From Paenalicyclobacillus cellulosilyticus (GTDB taxonomy: Bacteria; Bacillota; Bacilli; Alicyclobacillales; Alicyclobacillaceae): 64,000 nt of DNA. Positions within the stretch are counted from its first letter, which is position 1; the number at the start of each line of letters is the position of its first letter. The stretch spans positions 1 through 64,000 of the forward strand of contig NZ_BMOY01000002.1 in the NCBI RefSeq assembly GCF_014647315.1, in the 5' to 3' direction. The position numbers and the translations under genes are program-made. The notes under the pieces were generated by a model. That model saw nothing but the letters and a program-made list of their open reading frames with translations, was not told the origin of the DNA and did not search any database. This document shows positions 41,258 through 49,146 of this stretch, piece by piece.

Positions 41258-42451
41258 TTACTTGCGCAGGGAGAGCTTCTGGCCGCCGAAGCGGTCGAGC
41301 AGGTCCGTGTCGAAGGTGGTCATGTTCTGCGCCCGGCGCCGGTGGCTCCGTTTGGCGATCTCGATGAGTTCCGACAACAGGTCCCGGTAGGAGAGCCCGG
41401 CCGGCTCCCACAGATAGAACGCGAATGAACCAGGGATGGTGTTGATCTCGTTCACATACACCTGCTCCTCCCGGGAGATTAAAAAGTCGACGCGCACCAC
41501 ACCGCGGGCGTGCACCGCCCGGAACGCCTGCACCGCGAACGCCGCGACCTGTTCTGCGACACGCGCGGGGATGTTGGCCGGGATTTCCCGCGCCACGCCC
41601 TGGCCTTTGTTGAAGTTGCCCCGGATGTACTTGTCTTCATAGGTCAAGAACGACTCCCACGACACCGGCCGCTCAATCCACGACGGGCGGCATGTATATT
41701 CATCACCCAACACCGAAACGTTGACCTCCACCGCCTGATCCACACCCTGCTCCACGAGGATGCGTTCGTCGTAATGCGCGGCAATTTCGATGCCGCGCCG
41801 CAACTGCGACGCATCGTCCGCCCGGGTGATGCCGACGGATGAACCGAGGTTCGACGGCTTCACGAACATCGGGTAGGTCAACCGCGCCTCCACTTGCGCC
41901 ACCACGCCGTCCGGGTCGTTCTGCCACGCCTCGCGGGTAAACCATTCGTACGGGACGATGGGGATGCCGGCGGCCGCAAACACCTTCTTCATCACAATCT
42001 TGTCCATGCCGACCGCGGAACCCACCACCCCGGCGCTCGTGTACGGCACGTCCGCCAACTCCAGAAACCCTTGCAGGCTCCCATCCTCCCCGTAGGTGCC
42101 GTGCGCGGCCGGGATGGCACACGCCACCTTGACCTCGCGCGCCTCCGCCCGCCGCGCGCCGAACCATCCTCTGCGCTCCCCCTGTTGCGGCACCAGCCTC
42201 ACCACGCCGCCCGGTACAGGCAGCCAGTGCACCAGGTCTGCCTCCGCCAGCGTCTGGGCCAAGCGTTCCTTCCGAAAGGCATCGATGTTCAACATCGCCG
42301 GGCTGGAATACCAGACGCCGGTTTTCGCGATGTACACCGGCAGGGGGGTGAACCGGTCCCGGTCGAGATTTTCCATCACCTGCAGCGCCGTGACGACCGA
42401 CACTTCATGTTCGACCGAGCGGCCGCCGAAGATCACCGCCACCGTCTCCAT
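41258..42451 (-). CDS. ddl: D-alanine--D-alanine ligase
   Basis: A 397-residue ATP-grasp enzyme. F-G-G-R-S-V-E-H-E-V-S begins the protein; H-G-T-Y-G-E-D-G-S-L-Q-G-F-L-E, K-P-S-N-L-G-S-S-V-G-I and N-E-I-N-T-I-P-G-S-F complete the site. It joins two D-Ala for the peptidoglycan stem. It is slightly longer than usual owing to a segment near residues 75-105. ATG at 42451 with GGAAGGGGAG upstream. Downstream of murF (117-base gap) on the same strand, which consumes its product. Confidence 0.95.
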   Translation of the reverse strand: METVAVIFGGRSVEHEVSVVTALQVMENLDRDRFTPLPVYIAKTGVWYSSPAMLNIDAFRKERLAQTLAEADLVHWLPVPGGVVRLVPQQGERRGWFGARRAEAREVKVACAIPAAHGTYGEDGSLQGFLELADVPYTSAGVVGSAVGMDKIVMKKVFAAAGIPIVPYEWFTREAWQNDPDGVVAQVEARLTYPMFVKPSNLGSSVGITRADDASQLRRGIEIAAHYDERILVEQGVDQAVEVNVSVLGDEYTCRPSWIERPVSWESFLTYEDKYIRGNFNKGQGVAREIPANIPARVAEQVAAFAVQAFRAVHARGVVRVDFLISREEQVYVNEINTIPGSFAFYLWEPAGLSYRDLLSELIEIAKRSHRRRAQNMTTFDTDLLDRFGGQKLSLRK

Positions 42452-42568
42452 GTTGCCGTCTCCCCTTCCTCTCCGATTGCAGGCGTTCCACGCTCGCTGC
42501 ACGCACAAGGTGTACCCAAGCGCTGCACGCACGCCTTGCCTGACACGCCGATCCGGCGGTTCCCGTGG

Positions 42569-44155
42569 TCACTCCAGGTGGTCAGGCAGGTCGTTCTCGA
42601 ACAACACGACATCACCGCGGCCGAATCCGAGCTGTTGCATCAAGGAGGTGGCTTCCGCAAGATTCTTCGCAAAGTGAAGGTTTGCCTCCGGAAAACCGGC
42701 CGCCCGTAAGCCTTCCGCCATCGCCGCGGCGTTGAGGCGGCCGACGAGGATGACGACGTCGCACACCTTGGCCATCTGTTCCCCGAACCGGCGGTGGATG
42801 TCGGCTGACGCTGCGCCCAATTCCACCATGCCGGGCGTGACCAGCCACTTCCGGTACGCCTGAAACTGCCCCAGCACTTCCAAAGCCTGCGCCGCACCTT
42901 CCGGGTTCGCGTTGAACGCATCGTCGATGACGATGGCGCCGTTGCCGGGGTCGATGAGTTGCAGCCTGTGTTCGACCGGCTCGATGCGGCCGATGCCGGT
43001 GTGGATCTCATCCGGCGTCAGGCCCAAGCGGCGCGCCAAGAGAGCCGCACCGACGATGTTCAGCACGTTGTGCCGGCCGAGCAGCCTGGTGCGGCACGGG
43101 ATCTCCGCGTCGCCGCGCAAGACGAGCGTGAATGCGGTCCCCGACCTGTCGACACGGATGTCCTTCGCCCACGCATCCAGATGAGGCGCGCCGGATAACC
43201 CGTAAAACAGCACCGGCCGCCCAAGGGTGCGCGCTTCGCGGACGCAGTGTTCATTGTCGCCGTTGACCACCACGACGCCGCCCTGCGCCGTGCCGCGGGC
43301 GAGATCGAACTTGGTGCGGGCAATCTGTTCGATAGAACCCATGGTGTCGAGGTGCGCCGGGCCGACCGCGGTGATGATGCTGTGGTCCGGTTCCACGAGC
43401 TTCACCAGTTCGCGGATGTCCCCTTTGTACCGCGCCCCCATTTCCGCGACAAAGACCTGATGGTGGGAGGCGAGCTGATCGTTGATGGTCTTGCAGATGC
43501 CCATCGGGGTGTTGTAGCTCGCGGGCGTGATGAGCACGTCGTACCTCGCGCCGAGGATGGCGCCGAGGATGTGCTTCGTGCTCGTCTTGCCGTAACTGCC
43601 CGTGATGCCTACGACCTTCAACTGGTGCAAGTCCCGCAGCTGACGCAGCCGCCGTTTCGCTCGCCGCTTGTAGCGGAGCTGGATCGCGGCCTCCATCGGC
43701 TTGGTCAGGATGATGGCCGCCGCCATGTTGAGCGCAGGCAAACCGGCGATGAGGAGCGCCGCCGGCGGGTACGCGCGCGCGACCGCCCACACCTCCAACG
43801 CCGCGATCACGGCGTACGCCCCGACCAACCGTTTGACGCGTGCGGTCCAGACGAGCGGTTTCTTGTACTGCGCACGGTGCGCCTTGACCGCGAGCACTGC
43901 GCCGCATGCCAACAAAGCGACAGCCGCCGGCACCACGACGAATCCGAAACCGGCGATGCCCCACAGTGCGCCTGCGAGCAAGGCGATGCACCACGCCCAC
44001 AGGTCGGGCGGCAACGCGACGGCCTTCAGGTGGTGGCGCCGGTACCCGGTCCATTGATAACTCTCCAACTGCGCCAGATGGGCGTACACCGGCCCGCGCA
44101 AGATGTCGTACGCCCACGCGGCGAACGCAGCCAGCCATGCGTATCCGCTCATCAT
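42569..44155 (-). CDS. murF: UDP-MurNAc-tripeptide--D-Ala-D-Ala ligase MurF with N-terminal membrane domain
   Basis: A 528-residue protein. The first 170 residues hold four to five hydrophobic helices (for example G-F-G-F-V-V-V-P-A-A-V-A-L-L-A), followed by a Mur-ligase catalytic core: V-G-I-T-G-S-Y-G-K-T-S-T-K (ATP loop), V-A-E-M-G-A-R, the H-x-D of A-H-L-D and N-G-D-N-E. The C-terminal domain ends in D-D-A-F-N-A-N-P-E-G. Ordinary MurF is about 450 residues and soluble, so this one is membrane-attached. The ATG at 44155 overlaps the hydrolase stop codon by four bases. The next gene is ddl. Confidence 0.85.
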   Translation of the reverse strand: MMSGYAWLAAFAAWAYDILRGPVYAHLAQLESYQWTGYRRHHLKAVALPPDLWAWCIALLAGALWGIAGFGFVVVPAAVALLACGAVLAVKAHRAQYKKPLVWTARVKRLVGAYAVIAALEVWAVARAYPPAALLIAGLPALNMAAAIILTKPMEAAIQLRYKRRAKRRLRQLRDLHQLKVVGITGSYGKTSTKHILGAILGARYDVLITPASYNTPMGICKTINDQLASHHQVFVAEMGARYKGDIRELVKLVEPDHSIITAVGPAHLDTMGSIEQIARTKFDLARGTAQGGVVVVNGDNEHCVREARTLGRPVLFYGLSGAPHLDAWAKDIRVDRSGTAFTLVLRGDAEIPCRTRLLGRHNVLNIVGAALLARRLGLTPDEIHTGIGRIEPVEHRLQLIDPGNGAIVIDDAFNANPEGAAQALEVLGQFQAYRKWLVTPGMVELGAASADIHRRFGEQMAKVCDVVILVGRLNAAAMAEGLRAAGFPEANLHFAKNLAEATSLMQQLGFGRGDVVLFENDLPDHLE

Positions 44156-44922
44156 GCACTCCCCAAATAGAAATGTTTCACAATCTTGTTGAACGAACCG
44201 AGTTGATCCAGATAGCTGTAGTGGCCCGCGTTCGGCAACACCACGAGCCCGGCATCCGGAATCAGCCGCTCCATCGTCTTGCCGAACCACACCGGCGTCG
44301 CCTCGTCGTGCTCGCCCCAGATGAGCAGGGTCGAAGCCTTGATGTTCGGCAACAAGGGGGTCAGGTCCTGGTTGACGACGCGGACCATGATGTTGCGCAG
44401 CGGCCCGGCCTCGCGGTAGTCGGCCGATCCGAACAACCGGTACAGCCGTTCGAGCCGTTCCGGGCGTCGCGGACCCAACAGTCCCAGGTTGTAGAGTCGC
44501 TTGCACGTTTTGAAAGTGTAGACTTTCACATAGTACTTCCAGGACCGGCGCGGCCGGATACCGGCAGCGTCGACGAGCGTCATTTTGTCCACCACTTCAG
44601 GATGATGGGCGGCGAGCCAGATGGCCACCCGGCCTCCGAACGAATGGCCGATGACGTGCGTTTTGTCGATGGCGAGGGCCTGCAGGAAGTGGTACACGCA
44701 TTCCGCGTATTCGCCCACCCCCCATGTCTCCGCCGGCAACGAGCTTTCACCGAAGCCGGGAAAGTCGATGGCGATGACGCGGAACCATTGGGCGAACGTT
44801 TGGTAGACCGGCAAGAAGCTTTTTGCGCTCCCCCCCCAACCGTGAAGGAACAACATGGGAGGGCCTTCTCCGTCGATGTCGTACGCCACACGGACTCCGT
44901 CGATGTCTATGTACTGTCGCAA
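44152..44922 (-). CDS. Alpha/beta-fold hydrolase
   Basis: About 256 residues. The oxyanion segment L-F-L-H-G-W-G-G, nucleophile elbow G-H-S-F-G-G (Ser), Asp in W-G-E-H-D-E-A-T and final His in N-A-G-H-Y-S-Y form a standard triad. Substrate unknown; lipase, esterase or haloperoxidase-like activity is possible. TTG at 44922 with AAGGGG eight bases upstream is preferred to the long open frame. Four-base overlap with murF suggests an operon with cell-wall genes. Confidence 0.85.
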   Translation of the reverse strand: MRQYIDIDGVRVAYDIDGEGPPMLFLHGWGGSAKSFLPVYQTFAQWFRVIAIDFPGFGESSLPAETWGVGEYAECVYHFLQALAIDKTHVIGHSFGGRVAIWLAAHHPEVVDKMTLVDAAGIRPRRSWKYYVKVYTFKTCKRLYNLGLLGPRRPERLERLYRLFGSADYREAGPLRNIMVRVVNQDLTPLLPNIKASTLLIWGEHDEATPVWFGKTMERLIPDAGLVVLPNAGHYSYLDQLGSFNKIVKHFYLGSA

Positions 44923-45277
44923 ACGCGCCACCCCTTGCACCCAACTCGCATGGTTCGCCTGCCCGGTTCTTGCCGTCCGCCTTCCGCAGCGCGCAGCCGG
45001 CAACACGCCCATACCCTTTCGTGCGCCAGGCCGAACCTAGTGTACCACAGGTCCAAGCCCTGCGTCTGTACCCGGACTTGCCCGCGTGCACGCACGCTTG
45101 CACGCGCTCTATAGCAACGTATGCGGGCGCGCGCGAGAAAGACGCTCATGCGCATTTGTCAAAGGACAGCACTGTACGAAAGGCCGGCCGACCTGTATCA
45201 TCTCATGTGGGAAAGCGGGTGCGGGAGACATCTTTGACCTCATGAGCGGCCATCGCACGGGAAGGACGGAGGAGAAG
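44923..45277. other. Divergent intergenic region (355 bases)
   Basis: Lies between the hydrolase (minus) and the endonuclease III-like gene (plus). I see no confident promoter, hairpin or small gene in it; there is a run of GCACGC-type short repeats at about 45086-45105. The upstream part of the longer frame of the plus-strand gene covers it, but without family similarity. Confidence 0.4.
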
Positions 45278-45982
45278 ATGAAAGGGGTCTTGCACGGAAG
45301 GATGGACATGGCTGGGCCCATCACGGCGAAGCTGCTGCACATCTACCGTCTGATGGAGGACGCGTTGGGCGATCGCGGCTGGTGGCCCGCAAAGACCCGG
45401 GAAGAGGTGGTCATCGGCGCCATTCTCGTCCAGAACGTCTCCTGGAAAAACACCGTGATCGCCATTGAGCGCCTGCGTGAGCGTGGGTGGCTCACCTTCC
45501 CGGAGCTGTACCGGGCCCCTGTCGAAGAGATAGCGGCGTGCGTGCGGTCGACGCGGTTTTACGTGTCCAAGGCGAAGAAACTGCACGCCTTCGCGGCACA
45601 CGTCTGCACCCGTTACGGCGGCCGTCTCGATCCGATGTTCGATCAACCCCTCGAAGCGCTGCGCGAGGAGTTGCTCGGGCTCTACGGCATCGGACCGGAG
45701 ACGGCGGACGACATCGTGCTCTATGCAGCCGGGAAGCCGACGTTCGTGGTGGACGCTTACACGCGCCGGATCTTCGCCCGCCTGGGGCTTTTGCGCGAAG
45801 ACATGCCGTACGAGGCGGTGCGAAGGTGGTTTATGGACCATCTTCCGGCCGACACCCGGCTGTTCAACCAGTACCATGCCCTGATTGACGCGGTTGGCCA
45901 TCACTTTTGCACGGCACGCAAGCCACGTTGTTCCGCATGTCCTCTTCGGTCCGTCTGCGGGTACGCGGCCAACCTGAGTTAG
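45278..45982 (+). CDS. Endonuclease III-like HhH-GPD protein with [4Fe-4S] motif (COG2231 type)
   Basis: About 234 residues: helix-hairpin-helix G-L-Y-G-I-G-P-E-T-A-D-D, catalytic-type Asp in F-V-V-D-A-Y-T-R-R, and a cysteine set C-x6-C-x2-C-x5-C (C-T-A-R-K-P-R-C-S-A-C-P-L-R-S-V-C) for an iron-sulfur cluster. The Lys of bifunctional endonuclease III, expected in the hairpin (G-R-K-T-A), is replaced by Glu, so a monofunctional base glycosylase such as an alkyladenine type is likelier. ATG at 45278 after GGAGGAG; ATGs at 45302 and 45308 are alternatives. Confidence 0.82.
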   Translation: MKGVLHGRMDMAGPITAKLLHIYRLMEDALGDRGWWPAKTREEVVIGAILVQNVSWKNTVIAIERLRERGWLTFPELYRAPVEEIAACVRSTRFYVSKAKKLHAFAAHVCTRYGGRLDPMFDQPLEALREELLGLYGIGPETADDIVLYAAGKPTFVVDAYTRRIFARLGLLREDMPYEAVRRWFMDHLPADTRLFNQYHALIDAVGHHFCTARKPRCSACPLRSVCGYAANLS

Positions 45983-46001
45983 CCCAAGCCGCGTTCCCTC
46001 T

Positions 46002-46262
46002 TCACCTGCTCTTCATCAACAGTTCAATCGCTTGTTGAATCACCTTGTCGGCGCTGCCACCGCCGGCCATCTCCTCGCGGATGCACTGTTCCATGTGCTC
46101 GCCGACCACGTACATGATCACCCTGTCCACAGCGGCTCGAATCGCCGACAGCTGCGTGACGACCTCCTGGCATGACTTGCCCTGTTCCATCATGTGCAGG
46201 ACGCCGCGAACCTGGCCTTCGATGCGACGCAAGCGATGCTTCACGGGATCGGTGTATTCCAT
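46002..46262 (-). CDS. CsoR-family metal- or sulfur-sensing repressor
   Basis: An 86-residue DUF156 protein with R-L-R-R-I-E-G-Q-V-R-G-V near the N-terminus. The sensing residues follow the CsoR Cys-His-Cys spacing: S-C-Q, then His 25 residues later in G-E-H-M-E-Q-C and Cys four after that. This fits copper sensing, but the neighbour is a rhodanese, which goes with the persulfide-sensing CstR branch, so the inducer is open. ATG at 46262 with AGGAGGAGAAGG upstream. A palindromic operator stands in front of the rhodanese gene. Confidence 0.88.
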   Translation of the reverse strand: MEYTDPVKHRLRRIEGQVRGVLHMMEQGKSCQEVVTQLSAIRAAVDRVIMYVVGEHMEQCIREEMAGGGSADKVIQQAIELLMKSR

Positions 46263-46342
46263 AACCTTCTCCTCCTGTCTGTACCTTATTATACCTACCC
46301 CCCTCCGTACAAATGGACATCCTGCACAATGCCATGGACGGA

Positions 46343-46732
46343 TTATCTTCCCGTGCCGCGACGGGTGTTCCACGCCAGGATGCCGCCGGGGAGATGGCGC
46401 ACATCCGAAAACCCATGTTTCACCAACAGCCGTGCCGCTTGGGCACTGCGCATTCCGGACTGGCACATCACAACCACCGGTTTGTCCCGGTCAAGTTCGT
46501 CTAAGCGGTGCCTCAGTTGGCTGAGCGGGATGTTGCGAAACCCTTCGATGTGTCCCTGCCGGAACTCCCCCGGCTCGCGAACATCCACAAATTGCACCGA
46601 CCGGGGACGATTCCGCAGCAATTGCCGCAATTCTTCAACGTGGATGGCTGGCACGCCTCGGACCGGCAACATACGATACACGCCATATGCGAACATCAAC
46701 AGAAGGAGCAACATCAACCCGATCCAACTCAC
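46343..46732 (-). CDS. Membrane-anchored rhodanese
   Basis: A 129-residue protein: one N-terminal helix (G-L-M-L-L-L-L-L-M-F-A-Y-G-V) and a rhodanese domain with F-V-D-V-R-E-P-G-E-F and the active loop C-Q-S-G-M-R-S. It likely handles sulfane sulfur at the membrane. I chose GTG at 46732 because GAGGTG stands seven bases upstream. It sits between spo0A and the CsoR-type repressor, with an 80-base gap to the latter, and probably forms one regulated unit with it. Confidence 0.85.
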   Translation of the reverse strand: MSWIGLMLLLLLMFAYGVYRMLPVRGVPAIHVEELRQLLRNRPRSVQFVDVREPGEFRQGHIEGFRNIPLSQLRHRLDELDRDKPVVVMCQSGMRSAQAARLLVKHGFSDVRHLPGGILAWNTRRGTGR

Positions 46733-46767
46733 GGACGGACACCTCATTCAGCACACCGAGACCGGTT

Positions 46768-46785
46768 TATACCTATTGGGGTATA
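46768..46785 (-). promoter_or_regulatory. CsoR/CstR-type operator upstream of the rhodanese
   Basis: TATACC-TATTGG-GGTATA, a perfect 6-6-6 inverted repeat with a G-rich centre, which matches the operator layout of CsoR-family repressors. It lies 36 bases before the rhodanese start. A second half site GGGTATAT follows at 46795-46802, and TATACCTACCCCCC lies before the repressor gene itself at about 46291-46304. Confidence 0.7.
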
Positions 46786-46838
46786 TACGATTCAGGGTAT
46801 ATGTTACGGTGTCCATCCTCGCTTGTCAATACACGCGC

Positions 46839-47633
46839 TCATCCCACCCGGTATTCCATTCGCAGCTTGTCGGCAATCATGGCGATGAACTCCGAATTCG
46901 TCGGTTTCGTCTTGGCGGCGCTGACCGTGTAGCCGAACACGTTGCGGATGGCTTCCATATTCCCGCGCCCCCAGGCCACCTCGATGGAATGACGAATGGC
47001 GCGTTCGACACGGGACGGCGTGGTCTTGTACCGCTCCGCGATCTTGGGATACAACACCTTGGTGATGGAACCGAGGATCTCCACATCATGAAACACGATG
47101 GCGATGGCTTCGCGCAGGTAATGGTAGCCTTTGATGTGTGCGGGGACGCCGATCTCGTGGATGATCTGCGTGATGGCCGCATCGAGCGAGCGGCGCGAAA
47201 GGTCAGGGCCGTTCAGCCGTTGTACCGCCGGCATGGTCGCCGCCACTTGGGCCGCTGCGCCGACGCCCGCCACCTGACGGATACGGTCTGCGAGGACGGG
47301 CAGGTCAAACGGCTTCAGGATGAAGTACGACACACCCAATGCGGCTGCGCGACGGGTTACGTCCTCCTGCCCGAACGCCGTCAACATGATCACCTTCGGT
47401 GCCGTCGGCCGGCCGAGATCCAACCGCTCCAGGGCACCCATGCCGTCGAGCAGCGGCATCACAATGTCGAGGACGAGGACGTCCGGCTGGTGCTGTTCCA
47501 CCATGGTCACGGCGTCGTTGCCGTTGTACGCGACGCCGCAAACCTCCATATCATCCTGGGATGAGATGAAGTCCGAAAGCACATCGGCGAATTCCCGATT
47601 GTCATCGGCGATGAGGACACGCAAACGGCGCAC
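46839..47633 (-). CDS. spo0A: Sporulation master regulator Spo0A
   Basis: A 264-residue response regulator: receiver with I-A-D-D-N-R-E-F, phospho-acceptor in V-L-D-I-V-M-P and M-L-T-A-F-G, plus the Spo0A DNA-binding domain, whose [13 protein letters not shown] and F-G-Y-T-V are near invariant. It starts GTG at 47633 with AAGGGGGAG upstream. The promoter region has two 0A boxes and a sigma-H-like element. spoIVB lies 118 bases upstream, as in all spore formers. Confidence 0.97.
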   Translation of the reverse strand: MRRLRVLIADDNREFADVLSDFISSQDDMEVCGVAYNGNDAVTMVEQHQPDVLVLDIVMPLLDGMGALERLDLGRPTAPKVIMLTAFGQEDVTRRAAALGVSYFILKPFDLPVLADRIRQVAGVGAAAQVAATMPAVQRLNGPDLSRRSLDAAITQIIHEIGVPAHIKGYHYLREAIAIVFHDVEILGSITKVLYPKIAERYKTTPSRVERAIRHSIEVAWGRGNMEAIRNVFGYTVSAAKTKPTNSEFIAMIADKLRMEYRVG

Positions 47634-47661
47634 CAAGAACTCCCCCTTCAGCAAACTCCGA

Positions 47662-47742
47662 GGAGAGGAGTTCGACGCTGAAAGGGGATGTCCTGCCATT
47701 TTATATGAAACACTTTTCGTGGCCCTTCAACGAAATTCGACA
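47662..47742 (-). promoter_or_regulatory. spo0A promoter region with 0A boxes and sigma-H-like elements
   Basis: TGTCGAA (47736-47742) is a perfect 0A box and CGTCGAA (47671-47677) a 6/7 match. Between them, GCAGGACAT followed 11 bases later by GTCGAACTC resembles the sigma-H consensus (RnAGGAwWW, RnnGAATww) with one mismatch in the -35 and a C for T in the -10. This is like the induced Ps promoter of spo0A in B. subtilis. Confidence 0.55.
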
Positions 47743-47751
47743 TCCGGATCG

Positions 47752-49050
47752 TCATACCGCAACCCGTGTTCCCAATACCGCACCCTTTTGGGTCCGTGCA
47801 GGCAACCAAGCTGCTTGCGGCCATCCGGCACGAGGATGTTGCGCCGTCCGCAGAGCCTCTTCGACCATCCAAGCGGCATACACCCCGTATCCGCGCGTCA
47901 CGTCGGACAAGAACACGTGCGTCACCGCACCGACCAACCTGCCATCCTGGAGGATGGGGCTGCCGCTCATGCCTTGGATGATCCCTCCGGCTTCGCGCAA
48001 CAGCCGGGGATCCGTCACACGAACAACCATGCTGCGCGTATCCGGCACCGACTGGTGAACCGCACGCTCAATCTGCACCTGATACGCTTCGACACGCTGA
48101 CCATGCAGGACGGTGAGCATCATCGCGGGACCGTCGTGGACCTCATCCGGCCGCGCCACAGGAATGACGCGCGGAAGATAGAGGTGGGCGGGCGGGCGCT
48201 CCATGTGTCCGAAGACGCCAAACTCGCAGTTCTCTTCAATCTCGCCCATCACCCGCTGCGGAAACACGAAATGCCCTTTCTTCTCACCAGGCCGGCCTGG
48301 CTCTCCGCGCATGATGCCGGTCACCTCAGCCGGGTACAGCGCACCGCTTCCTTCGATAGGCTCGCCTGTGTCCACGTCGGTGATGACATGGCCCAATGCC
48401 CCGAAGCAACGGTGAAGCGGATCGAAGAACGTCAACGTACCGATGCCCGTCGTTTTATCCCGGACGTACACCCCCAGATGGCGATTCCCTGCGACGTCGG
48501 TCACCGTCCGCACGCAGACACGCCGGGTTTCCCGCCCGCGGCGGAGCGTAAGCCAAACCTGCGGACCGCCAAGGTGAATGAGCCGGCGCAGGTCGTCCAC
48601 CGTGCGGACCAAAGCCCCGTTCACCCGTTCGATCCGATCACCAATTCGGACATCTGCCGCAGCGGCCGGTGATTCCCCTTGCGGTCCGACGCGCTGAAAC
48701 CCGACGACCAGCAACCCGCGTGTGAAGAGGCGGACGCCGACCGTTTGCCCGCCGACGTAGACCATCGGCGGAGGCGGCGCCACACCCGGCGCACGTCGAG
48801 CCCGTGTGAAGCGTTGCCACCAGAGGTGGGAACCAACGCCGGCGCCGAACACCCCCGGGGCGTCGGTGGGCGGGAGCGTACTTCGCTTGGTTTCCGTATC
48901 ACGTCCAGGGATGTCATGACCTGGTCCAGGCATACCTGCCGCCATGGCCGGGGACACTGGAGCAAAGTCCAGCCCTCCTGCCAGCACGACGACCGAGGCC
49001 AACGCCGTCGCCGCCGTCCCCAGCCGTCCAAGCCCGTGCCAGCGCTTCAT
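47752..49050 (-). CDS. spoIVB: SpoIVB signalling serine protease
   Basis: A 432-residue exported protease: N-terminal signal/anchor (A-T-A-L-A-S-V-V-V-L-A-G-G-L), a PDZ domain (V-R-L-F-T-R-G-L-L-V-V-G-F to about 200) and the SpoIVB peptidase with His in G-A-L-G-H-V-I-T-D and Ser in I-Q-G-M-S-G-S-P-I. It is secreted from the forespore and triggers pro-sigma-K processing. A Pro-rich linker (50-95) is longer than usual. ATG at 49050 after AAAGGGGGG. Confidence 0.95.
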   Translation of the reverse strand: MKRWHGLGRLGTAATALASVVVLAGGLDFAPVSPAMAAGMPGPGHDIPGRDTETKRSTLPPTDAPGVFGAGVGSHLWWQRFTRARRAPGVAPPPPMVYVGGQTVGVRLFTRGLLVVGFQRVGPQGESPAAAADVRIGDRIERVNGALVRTVDDLRRLIHLGGPQVWLTLRRGRETRRVCVRTVTDVAGNRHLGVYVRDKTTGIGTLTFFDPLHRCFGALGHVITDVDTGEPIEGSGALYPAEVTGIMRGEPGRPGEKKGHFVFPQRVMGEIEENCEFGVFGHMERPPAHLYLPRVIPVARPDEVHDGPAMMLTVLHGQRVEAYQVQIERAVHQSVPDTRSMVVRVTDPRLLREAGGIIQGMSGSPILQDGRLVGAVTHVFLSDVTRGYGVYAAWMVEEALRTAQHPRAGWPQAAWLPARTQKGAVLGTRVAV

Positions 49051-49146
49051 ACACCGCCCCCCTTTTGCAGAGCACCTCCCGCGTCGGGTTCGTGGTTGTA
49101 AGGTGCCCGGGGAACCGGTGATTATGATGCAAAAAACATGCCACGC

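Noticed and set aside
49051-49146. Sigma-G-like promoter before spoIVB
   Set aside because: A CATnnTA-like element exists, but no -35 element is at the right distance.
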